A stretch of 5,793 nt of DNA from Bacteroidota bacterium (GTDB lineage Bacteria > Bacteroidota > Bacteroidia > B-17B0 > B-17BO): assembly GCA_025356715.1 (NCBI GenBank), contig JANXRU010000067.1, positions 1 through 5,793 of the forward strand. Direction: 5' to 3'. Below, piece after piece: positions 1 to 5,793 of the stretch. The notes under the pieces were generated by a model. It worked only from the letters and a program-made list of their open reading frames with translations. It had not been told where the DNA came from and made no database searches. A program made the translations under genes and the position numbers. Numbering within the stretch: position 1 is the stretch's first letter; each line of letters starts with the position of its first letter.

Positions 1-1223
1 CCATTTTTAGATTGGTACCAAAATTTCAAATGCAACACTACTAAAATTAAAACAACGGCATTTAAGCAATACTTAATAGGTTTAAATTTCTTTGGAAAAT
101 TATAATAAACATGATGTATCATTAATGCAAAACCTATTGCTAAATATGGATAAATTTGAATTAAAGCCCTCATACTAAAACTACCACCATACCACCAACA
201 CCACCAACAAGACACTAAATAAATATTTAAGGTAACGAATAATAAAACACCAATTCTGCTTTTATAACGAGTGAAAGGAATCAATAACGCACACAGGTAT
301 AAAAACAATACTGGACAATAAGGCAATAATCCATTTCTGGCACTAAACAAAACTCTAGATATTTTAGGCTCTAAGTAAAATAACTTTTCATCTTTATAAG
401 CATAAAAAAACAATTTACCAGTAAGGTGATGCCAGTAGGTCATCTGTGGAATCCAAGTTATAAAGAAAAATATTCCTATCAAAAACAACAATTTGAAATT
501 TTTTATCAAAAAACAAAACCTTTCTTTCAAAAGTAAAAAAGAATTTACATCCCATAAAAACCAAACTAAAAAACACACTATTTCTGTTGGCCTAATCACT
601 GTAATCAATCCCCCGACTATACCCAACAAAATAGAAAATTTAATAGAAGTTTTTTCATAAAACCTAATGATTAAATACAAGAACATACAATGTAATGAAA
701 ACAAAAAACCATGAGTCATTAATCCTTGCCCTAAAATATAATGGAAAAGATTTGTTCCAAAAAAAGTGGCTAATAATGTTACTGAAATAACTGCCTCTGA
801 GACTTTAAAATGTTGCAATACTTTTCTTAAACATAAAAGACCTAATAAAAAATAAATAAAAATTCCATAATGAATTAGTTCAATAAAAAATTGAGAATAA
901 CCGCCTTCTAATGGCATTCCGAAAACATTACTAATTAACCATGCTAATAAAAAGAAAGGAGCTTGTAAAATTGCTATGCCGCAAGAGTATTTTATAAAAG
1001 GTTTGCCGTTAGGTAAAGTGTCTACCCAATAATCCCCACGATTATTAAAATCCATATCATGCTCTAAAAAAAATTTAGGCAAATAAGAATAGTATTGCTT
1101 TGAATCATAACAATAAGGCGTATCACCACACCATGTTTTATTAATATGTGCAGTGCAAATACAAAATAAAATAATAACTAGAACAATTAATAAAGATGGG
1201 GTTAGATAGTTTTTAAATTTCAT
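1..1223 (-). CDS. Polytopic membrane protein, putative GT-C type glycosyltransferase (C-terminus cut off by window edge)
   Basis: The frame is open from an ATG at 1221-1223 to the left edge (407 codons, no stop). The protein starts MKFKNYLTPS and has about ten hydrophobic segments, near residues 5-24, 79-100, 111-132, 143-163, 166-186, 194-222, 243-258, 302-317, 323-338 and 353-372, plus a last one near 388-402. The first outer loop holds GDTPYCYDSKQYYSYLP (residues 33-49), whose acidic residues D34 and D40 sit where GT-C enzymes usually carry their catalytic Asp. Later motifs are PQMTYWHHLTGK (259-270), FSARNGLLPYCP (293-304) and CWWCWWYGGSFSMRAL (339-354). From memory this pattern matches a widespread, uncharacterised Bacteroidota membrane family resembling GT39/ArnT proteins, which move sugars from polyprenyl-phosphate carriers outside the inner membrane. 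The donor and acceptor cannot be told. It lies 10 bases after the scoA stop, so it is probably co-transcribed. It could instead be a non-catalytic relative. Confidence 0.75.
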   Translation of the reverse strand, partial: MKFKNYLTPSLLIVLVIILFCICTAHINKTWCGDTPYCYDSKQYYSYLPKFFLEHDMDFNNRGDYWVDTLPNGKPFIKYSCGIAILQAPFFLLAWLISNVFGMPLEGGYSQFFIELIHYGIFIYFLLGLLCLRKVLQHFKVSEAVISVTLLATFFGTNLFHYILGQGLMTHGFLFSLHCMFLYLIIRFYEKTSIKFSILLGIVGGLITVIRPTEIVCFLVWFLWDVNSFLLLKERFCFLIKNFKLLFLIGIFFFITWIPQMTYWHHLTGKLFFYAYKDEKLFYLEPKISRVLFSARNGLLPYCPVLFLYLCALLIPFTRYKSRIGVLLFVTLNIYLVSCWWCWWYGGSFSMRALIQIYPYLAIGFALMIHHVYYNFPKKFKPIKYCLNAVVLILVVLHLKFWYQSKN

Positions 1224-1233
1224 GATTTAAAAA

Positions 1234-1947
1234 CTATCCTTTTTTTCTAACTGTAACTTGCTCTATTCGTTTCTCATATTTGTCTCCTTGAAAAATACGA
1301 TGAACATAAATCCCTGGAGTATGAATATGATCAGGATTTAATTGCCCAACCTCCACTAATTCTTCGACTTCAGCCACTGTAATTTTTCCCGCCATACTCA
1401 TCGGTTGATTGAAATTACGGGCTGTACTTTTAAAAATTAAATTGCCTGCCGTATCACCTTTCCAAGCTTTTACAATAGCAAAATCTGCTTCAAATGCTTT
1501 TTCAATTAAATATTCTTTGGTTTCACCATTAAAGGTAATCATCTTAGTTTCTTTGCCAATGGCCACTTCTGTACCAACACCTGCTGGTGTAGGAAAAAAG
1601 GGGATACCGTAACCTGCCATCATACAACGTGTTGCTAAAGTTCCTTGAGGCACTAATTCCACTTCTAACTCACCGCTCAACATTTGACGTTCAAACTCTG
1701 CGTTTTCGCCAACATACGACGAAATCATTTTTTTGATTTGCTTGGTTTGTAATAATAATCCTAATCCAAAATCATCAACGCCAGCATTATTACTAATACA
1801 TGTTAAGCCTTTAACTCCTTTTTTTACAAGGGCTGCAATACAATTTTCGGGGATGCCACATAAGCCAAATCCACCAACCATTAAGGTCATGTTGTCTTTT
1901 AATCCTTCCAATGCTTCTTCTGCATTTTTTACAACTCTATTTATCAT
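1234..1947 (-). CDS. scoA: 3-oxoacid (succinyl-CoA:3-ketoacid) CoA-transferase subunit A
   Basis: This 237-residue cytoplasmic protein is about full length for the family (roughly 230-240). The CoA-transferase signature [16 protein letters not shown] is at residues 18-33. Other family blocks follow: [62 protein letters not shown] and [18 protein letters not shown]. The enzyme moves CoA from succinyl-CoA to acetoacetate, or between related acids, using an A/B heterodimer. The catalytic Glu is on subunit B, so this chain alone is not expected to be active. The ATG at 1945-1947 is preceded by an A-rich AAGAAG stretch that overlaps the end of the acyltransferase gene (7 bases between stop and start). 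No scoB follows; the next gene is a membrane protein. G+C is visibly higher here than in the membrane genes on either side. The close homologue AtoD (acetoacetate/acetate CoA-transferase alpha subunit) cannot be fully excluded. Confidence 0.95.
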   Translation of the reverse strand: MINRVVKNAEEALEGLKDNMTLMVGGFGLCGIPENCIAALVKKGVKGLTCISNNAGVDDFGLGLLLQTKQIKKMISSYVGENAEFERQMLSGELEVELVPQGTLATRCMMAGYGIPFFPTPAGVGTEVAIGKETKMITFNGETKEYLIEKAFEADFAIVKAWKGDTAGNLIFKSTARNFNQPMSMAGKITVAEVEELVEVGQLNPDHIHTPGIYVHRIFQGDKYEKRIEQVTVRKKG

Positions 1948-1954
1948 AATATAT

Positions 1955-3100
1955 TTATCTTCTTGTTTTGATTACTTCAAATTTTGATTTTAATTTTAAA
2001 ATTTTTTTTTCAAATAATTCATAGCTAATAATGGCTAATAATAATGTTAGAGTAATATTTAAAAAAAAGTAAAAATATAAATTAATGAAATTCATAGGTA
2101 CAATTATTTTCTCTATTATCACTGGAATTAAAATATTACTAAACATGTAAATTCCGTATGAGATTTTACCGAAATAATGAAATATGTTTTTACTTTTTAT
2201 TTTAAATAATGAGTCTGGGTTAAATAAAAAATTTAACATAGCAATTGCCGCAATGCCAACATAAAAGTATTTACGAAAACAAGCTAGAAAAATGCCATCA
2301 TAAATAACATGTGATTCACTAGAAAATATGATTATAAAAAGAAAATACAATAAGATTCTAGCGTATTTAGGAATCCAAAACCGTAACGTGTTTGTGTGAT
2401 ACATAAAAGCACCTATCGCTCCAATTGCTAAAACATCCATTCTGGAAAGAGTATGAAGAAACATATAATAGAATCCTTTTTCTGTTATATTAAATCCTAA
2501 ACGAGATATAATGCTTATAAATATAACAGACCAAAATACATTAAGCAAATAACGATTCGGGATAAAAGCTACTAAAAAAGGCCAAACTAAATAAAAATGT
2601 TCTTCAATGCAAATAGACCAAAAATGGGCAAAAGGATATTGCCAATTACCCGTGTACATCGAATGAAAGTTATTATAAAATAAAAATTCAGCACTATAAT
2701 TTGGCTCAGGCTTATTTAACCAACTTACTAAAAAAGGAGCAATTGCAATAATTAAAAAATATAACGGCCAAATTCTAAAGCCGCGCCTAATAAAGAATTT
2801 CTTTATGTCAATTTTTCCGATTTTTTCTTTTTCAACTAATAGAATATAGGTTATTAAAAAACCACTTATTAGAAAAAAAATATCAACTCCAAACATTCCA
2901 TTTTCTAAAAAATGATGGATTCCATTTCCTACTTTATTTAATGTTTTTGTATCGCCATTTTGCGTCATAAATCTCGGATATCCCCACCAACTACACCATC
3001 CTCCATAAGCATGCACAATAACAACCATAAAAGCTGCGATAAACCTTAATAAGTCTAGATTTTCAAAATAAATATTTTTATTATTTTCTTTAATATCCAT
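1955..3100 (-). CDS. Acyltransferase family 3 (OafA/YrhL-like) integral membrane protein
   Basis: This 381-residue multi-pass inner-membrane protein has the AT3 (acyltransferase 3) landmarks in order. They are [21 protein letters not shown] (residues 14-34, with the key His at 30), [15 protein letters not shown] (71-85), [14 protein letters not shown] (102-115, the basic R-x10-H-type region), [16 protein letters not shown] (159-174), [14 protein letters not shown] (218-231) and [11 protein letters not shown] (310-320). AT3 proteins pass an acyl group, often acetyl, to surface sugars such as O-antigen, exopolysaccharide, Nod factor or peptidoglycan. There is no fused C-terminal SGNH domain of the OatA kind, so this is the stand-alone form of about 330-400 residues. 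In the last motif Ser-Asn follows SYGIYMF where many relatives have His-Pro. Its ATG overlaps the PBP stop by one base (TAATG), which points to translational coupling. The A+T content is very high near the C-terminus. The substrate is unknown. Confidence 0.93.
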   Translation of the reverse strand: MDIKENNKNIYFENLDLLRFIAAFMVVIVHAYGGWCSWWGYPRFMTQNGDTKTLNKVGNGIHHFLENGMFGVDIFFLISGFLITYILLVEKEKIGKIDIKKFFIRRGFRIWPLYFLIIAIAPFLVSWLNKPEPNYSAEFLFYNNFHSMYTGNWQYPFAHFWSICIEEHFYLVWPFLVAFIPNRYLLNVFWSVIFISIISRLGFNITEKGFYYMFLHTLSRMDVLAIGAIGAFMYHTNTLRFWIPKYARILLYFLFIIIFSSESHVIYDGIFLACFRKYFYVGIAAIAMLNFLFNPDSLFKIKSKNIFHYFGKISYGIYMFSNILIPVIIEKIIVPMNFINLYFYFFLNITLTLLLAIISYELFEKKILKLKSKFEVIKTRR

Positions 3101-3102
3101 TA
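3098..3102 (-). promoter_or_regulatory. TAATG stop-start overlap coupling the PBP and acyltransferase genes
   Basis: Read on the minus strand, the five bases are TAATG. The PBP stop TAA and the acyltransferase start ATG share one A. Such an overlap usually means ribosomes reinitiate directly, so the two proteins would be made from one mRNA in linked amounts. No separate -7 box (TAnnTTTG) was found by eye in the 100 bases upstream. Confidence 0.8.
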
Positions 3103-5358
3103 ATTGTTTTCTTCTCCCTCAAAATCTAATCCCTCCGGAATTTCCTTATCGGTTTGAGCATCATAAACACTACAATCCAACTCTATATTACCCATATTAG
3201 CAGGTTTTGGAAACCCATTTTTCGAAATTTTTAAATTTTTATCTGCATATACTTTTTGGAAAAATTTACCCCAAATTGGTAACGCCATGCTAGCCCCTTG
3301 TCCTTCATTAATATTATTAAAATGCACACTGCGCTCTTCGCCGCCAACCCAGCAGCCTGCTACTAACTCAGGAGTTAAACCCATAAACCAACCGTCGGCA
3401 TTGTTTTGAGTAGTTCCCGTTTTACCAGCAATTTCATTCATTAAATTAAAACGGCTTCTTAAACGTGAACCTGTTCCTCTATCTACAACACCTCGCATTA
3501 ACTGAATCATGGTATATGCTTTTTCTTCACTAAATACTTCATCCGTTGTTGGCACAAATTCTTCTAATACTTTTCCGTTTTTATCTTCAATACGAGTAAT
3601 AAACGTAGGTTGTACATACGTTCCTTTGTTTACAAAAGTCGCATTCGCAGCCACCATTTCAAATACAGATATATCGGGTGTTCCCAAGCAAATTGAGGGA
3701 ACAGCTTCAATTGGTGCTGTAATACCCATTCTTCGAACCAAAGTAATAACAGCTTCTGGTCCAAATTGATTCATAACCCATGCTGTTACATAATTAATAG
3801 AGCCTGCTAAAGCATATTTTAAGGTTACCATTTTTCCTATAGATTTACCTTTGTTTCCATCTGAATTATCAGGACACCAAGGAGCTTGCCCAGGCGTTGT
3901 AATGCAAGTTCTAACATTTGCTACTTGATAGCAAGGAGAATATCCTTCTTGAATAGCCATAGCATAAACAAAAGGTTTAAAAGTAGAACCTACTTGTCGG
4001 CGGCCAACTTTAGCGTGGTCAAATTTAAAGTGACGGTGATTAATTCCGCCCACCCAAACCTTTACGTAACCTGTTGATGGCTCAATGGAAACAAAGCCCG
4101 TATGTAAAAAACTTTTGTAATATCTAATACTATCCCATGGACTCATTAAAGTGTCTATATCGCCACGAAGGCTATAAACAGCCATTTTCACAGGCTTTTT
4201 AAATTCTATTAAAATTTGTTCAAGAGATAATCCTAGGCTTTTGTATGAGCGGTAGCGATCGCTACGTTTCATAGAACTCAACATAATGTTATCAATTTGT
4301 TTTTGATTTACGTTCCAAGCAAATGGTGCATTTTTTTTAGTTTTGCATTCCTTAGTAAATTGAATTTGCAAATCGTGCATGTGTTCATGCACTGCCTCTT
4401 CTGCATATTGTTGCATGCGAGAGTCAATTGTAGTGTATATTTTTAAACCATCACGATAAATATTATATGGCTTTTTAGTTTCTGGATTGATATGTTTTTC
4501 ACACCACGATTTTAAAAAATATTCGCGTAAATATTCTCTAAAGTACGGAGCTAATCCGTCGTTATGATCTTCGGGATGGTAAATAATACCAAGCGGTAAT
4601 TTTTTTAAACTATCATATTTTTCTCTTGTTAAAGTGCCATTTACCACCATTTGCATCATTACTACATTTCTTCGATGAAGCGTAGTGTCTGCTTTTTTAA
4701 TGGGATTAAATAATGAAGGGTTTTTTGCCATACCAATCAACATGGCAGCTTGTTGCAATTCTAAACTATCTTGGCTTCTATTAAAATATATTTGAGCTGC
4801 TGATTTTACCCCAACAGCCTGATTTAAGAAATCAAATTTGTTAAGGTATAAAGATAGAATTTCATCTTTCGTATAATTTTTTTCTAAACGTGTTGCAATT
4901 ACCCATTCTTTGAGTTTTTGAATGATCATTTTCGGCTTACTTAATTTTTGCCGAGGGAACATCATTTTAGCTAATTGTTGAGATAATGTACTACCACCAC
5001 CACTACTCGACTTGCCAGTTAATGCGCCAAATACAGCCCTTCCTAATGCTCTTAAATCAACACCGCTGTGTTCTTTAAAACGAGCATCTTCAGTGGCTAT
5101 AAGCGCATCGACTAAATCTTTATCAAGTTCATAATATTTTACACTAACTCTATTTTCAGCATAATACTTACCAAGTGTTTTTCCATCGCAACTATTTATA
5201 ACAGTTGCTAAATTACTTTTAGGGTTTTGTAATTCCTCTACGCTTGGTAAATCAAAAAATATCTCGCAAGAAATTAAGGTCAGAAATAAAAATAGGATTA
5301 TAAATGGCGACCAAACTAAAAGCCAGGTATATTTTATAAATTTAGAATTTGTAGCCAT
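3100..5358 (-). CDS. mrcA: Class A penicillin-binding protein, bifunctional peptidoglycan glycosyltransferase/transpeptidase (PBP1A type)
   Basis: The protein has 752 residues from the ATG at 5356-5358, usual for class A PBPs in Bacteroidota. It polymerises lipid II into glycan strands and cross-links their peptides on the outer face of the inner membrane. An N-terminal signal anchor spans about residues 10-35. The GT51 glycosyltransferase domain (about 50-240) shows ATEDARFKEHSGVD (catalytic Glu 90), GGGSTLSQQLAKMMFP, RLEKNYTKDEILSLYLNK, AAMLIGMAKNPSLFNP and RRNVV. The transpeptidase domain shows GSTFKPF (S458-x-x-K461, nucleophile Ser), SIN (520-522) and KTGTT (646-650). All catalytic motifs are intact. 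An in-frame TTG at 5374-5376 would add six residues (MCFIIN), but it lies inside the predicted -7 box, so the ATG is preferred. The gene is first of a tight four-gene unit and its stop overlaps the acyltransferase start. The symbol is by family; ponA or pbp1A are equivalents. Confidence 0.95.
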   Translation of the reverse strand: MATNSKFIKYTWLLVWSPFIILFLFLTLISCEIFFDLPSVEELQNPKSNLATVINSCDGKTLGKYYAENRVSVKYYELDKDLVDALIATEDARFKEHSGVDLRALGRAVFGALTGKSSSGGGSTLSQQLAKMMFPRQKLSKPKMIIQKLKEWVIATRLEKNYTKDEILSLYLNKFDFLNQAVGVKSAAQIYFNRSQDSLELQQAAMLIGMAKNPSLFNPIKKADTTLHRRNVVMMQMVVNGTLTREKYDSLKKLPLGIIYHPEDHNDGLAPYFREYLREYFLKSWCEKHINPETKKPYNIYRDGLKIYTTIDSRMQQYAEEAVHEHMHDLQIQFTKECKTKKNAPFAWNVNQKQIDNIMLSSMKRSDRYRSYKSLGLSLEQILIEFKKPVKMAVYSLRGDIDTLMSPWDSIRYYKSFLHTGFVSIEPSTGYVKVWVGGINHRHFKFDHAKVGRRQVGSTFKPFVYAMAIQEGYSPCYQVANVRTCITTPGQAPWCPDNSDGNKGKSIGKMVTLKYALAGSINYVTAWVMNQFGPEAVITLVRRMGITAPIEAVPSICLGTPDISVFEMVAANATFVNKGTYVQPTFITRIEDKNGKVLEEFVPTTDEVFSEEKAYTMIQLMRGVVDRGTGSRLRSRFNLMNEIAGKTGTTQNNADGWFMGLTPELVAGCWVGGEERSVHFNNINEGQGASMALPIWGKFFQKVYADKNLKISKNGFPKPANMGNIELDCSVYDAQTDKEIPEGLDFEGEENN

Positions 5359-5373
5359 ATTAATTATGAAACA

Positions 5374-5381
5374 CAAAGTTA
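5374..5381 (-). promoter_or_regulatory. Bacteroidota -7 box for the PBP operon
   Basis: On the minus strand this reads TAACTTTG, an exact match to the Bacteroidota TAnnTTTG -7 element. Transcription would start near 5370, leaving a leader of about 12 bases before the ATG at 5358. The -33 region is weak: only TTTT, no TTG, lies about 19 bases upstream. One match by chance is possible in sequence this A+T-rich, so position and orientation are the main support. Confidence 0.5.
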
Positions 5382-5445
5382 ATGTAAAACATTAGAATGG
5401 AAAATTTAAACGAAAAATATAGAAATCCAATAAAATTACCTTTTT

Positions 5446-5463
5446 AACACACGAAAGTGTGTT
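5446..5463. repeat. Perfect 7-4-7 inverted repeat between the divergent promoters
   Basis: AACACAC, a GAAA loop, then GTGTGTT. As RNA it would form a seven-pair stem capped by a C(GAAA)G tetraloop, with TTTT after it on the plus strand. No gene ends nearby on either strand, so it is unlikely to be the terminator of a gene seen here. As DNA it is a dyad centred at about 5454.5, roughly 60 bases upstream of the predicted plus-strand start, a usual distance for an activator site. Which protein binds, if any, is unknown. Confidence 0.5.
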
Positions 5464-5481
5464 TTAAATTAGTGAAGCCTC

Positions 5482-5512
5482 TTGTTATTCTAATTATAAT
5501 CATTTAACTTTG
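5482..5512 (+). promoter_or_regulatory. Bacteroidota-type promoter (-33 TTG, -7 TAACTTTG) for the secreted-protein gene
   Basis: TTG at 5482-5484 and TAACTTTG at 5505-5512 are separated by 20 bases, fitting the TTG-N17-23-TAnnTTTG rule for the phylum's main sigma factor. Transcription would start near 5516, giving a leader of about 80 bases before the ATG at 5597. The -7 box has the same eight bases as the one facing the other way at 5374-5381. Confidence 0.6.
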
Positions 5513-5535
5513 ATACAAACTATAATTAAAAAAAA

Positions 5536-5556
5536 TTGGATATTCACTTTATCCAA
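5536..5556 (+). repeat. 7-7-7 inverted repeat in the leader of the secreted-protein gene
   Basis: TTGGATA, a seven-base spacer TTCACTT, then TATCCAA. It lies about 20 bases after the predicted transcription start and 40 bases before the ATG. It could be a repressor site or a weak leader hairpin. It has only two G-C pairs and no T-run follows, so it does not look like a terminator. Chance occurrence in A+T-rich DNA cannot be excluded. Confidence 0.35.
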
Positions 5557-5596
5557 ATAAACTACAAAATTTAAATTGCTCCTAAAAAAAGAAAAC

Positions 5597-5793
5597 ATGA
5601 AAAAAAAATTATTTTTAACCTTAACTTTACTTTCATTTGCCTTCATACAATTAAGTGTTGCGCAGACAAAGGAACCTAAAAAGCATAATCCAGAGGCTTT
5701 TGACGAAGAAACAGCGATAGCTGAAGCAAAGGCTAAAGGAATTAAAGCTAGCGAATTAAAAGGCTATATTGCTTTTTTAAAAAATGATTTTTC
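5597..5793 (+). CDS. Secreted protein of unknown function, N-terminal part (cut off by window edge)
   Basis: The frame is open from the ATG at 5597 to the right edge (65 codons). An in-frame TAA at 5558-5560 lies upstream, and this is the first ATG after it. The start is a classic signal peptide: MKKK, a hydrophobic core LFLTLTLLSFAFIQL, and a likely cleavage site SVA|Q after residue 22. The visible mature part is charged and looks helical, with the stretch AIAEAKAKGIKASELKGYI. From memory, similar helical openings occur in large secreted Bacteroidota proteins, some with type IX secretion C-terminal domains, but the part that would show this lies outside the window. No Cys follows the signal peptide, so it is not a lipoprotein. 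There is no Shine-Dalgarno site, only an A-rich stretch. It is transcribed away from the PBP operon. Function is not assigned. Confidence 0.8.
   Translation, partial: MKKKLFLTLTLLSFAFIQLSVAQTKEPKKHNPEAFDEETAIAEAKAKGIKASELKGYIAFLKNDF

Noticed and set aside
181..210. ACC-rich repeat-like stretch
   Set aside because: It is the coding sequence of the Trp/Gly-rich WWCWWYGG motif of the glycosyltransferase-like protein, not a DNA repeat.
1948..1954. Separate promoter for scoA in the short gap after the acyltransferase
   Set aside because: No TAnnTTTG element was found by eye in the roughly 100 bases upstream on the minus strand, and the 7-base gap favours co-transcription.
1409..1987. Two plus-strand open frames (1409-1612 and 1733-1987) opposite scoA
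   Set aside because: They lie fully or mostly antisense to a strongly conserved coding gene, show no domain or signal, and have no start context; they are shadows.
3509..4077. Two plus-strand open frames (3509-3769 and 3886-4077) opposite the PBP
   Set aside because: They are antisense to the transpeptidase domain, whose motifs are intact, and their translations have no recognisable features.
4332..4339. Eight-T run inside the PBP as a slippage site
   Set aside because: It is a short homopolymer within a probably important gene; such runs are expected by chance at this base composition.
4990..5012. CCA/ACT repeat-like stretch
   Set aside because: It encodes the Ser/Gly run before the STLSQQ motif of the GT51 domain, which is normal for class A PBPs.
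5600..5608. Nine A immediately after the ATG of the plus-strand gene as a phase-variation switch
   Set aside because: Three AAA Lys codons at the start of a signal peptide are ordinary in low-G+C genomes, and nothing else points to slippage.

Overview
The window is A+T-rich DNA that reads as Bacteroidota (Flavobacteriia/Sphingobacteriia type; family not resolvable by eye). The reasons are the low G+C, the A-rich and mostly non-Shine-Dalgarno start regions, two exact TAnnTTTG '-7' promoter boxes in the only real intergenic gap, and a polytopic membrane protein of a type I associate with this phylum. No RNA gene, mobile element, CRISPR array or phage gene is visible.

Layout. Four genes are packed on the minus strand and read right to left. 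The first is a class A penicillin-binding protein (PBP1A type, 3100-5358). The second is an acyltransferase-3 membrane protein (1955-3100) whose start codon shares one base with the PBP stop. The third is the A subunit of a 3-oxoacid/succinyl-CoA CoA-transferase (scoA, 1234-1947), 7 bases further on. The fourth is a multi-pass membrane protein that looks like a GT-C type glycosyltransferase (from 1223, cut off at the left edge), 10 bases further on. The spacing implies one transcript started by a promoter just upstream of the PBP gene. A 238-base gap (5359-5596) then separates this unit from a divergent plus-strand gene starting at 5597. That gene encodes a protein with a clear signal peptide and is cut off at the right edge. 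The gap holds a -7 box for each direction, a perfect 7-4-7 palindrome between them, and a 7-7-7 inverted repeat in the presumed leader of the plus-strand gene.

How the genes may work together. Three of the four minus-strand genes act at the cell envelope: peptidoglycan synthesis, acyl transfer to a surface glycan or lipid, and probable lipid-linked sugar transfer. The CoA-transferase subunit belongs to ketone-body/acyl-CoA metabolism and is the odd one out, because its partner subunit (scoB) does not follow it. I found no convincing new system. The points most worth a second look are the separated scoA, the coupling of the acyltransferase to the PBP, and the divergent control region.
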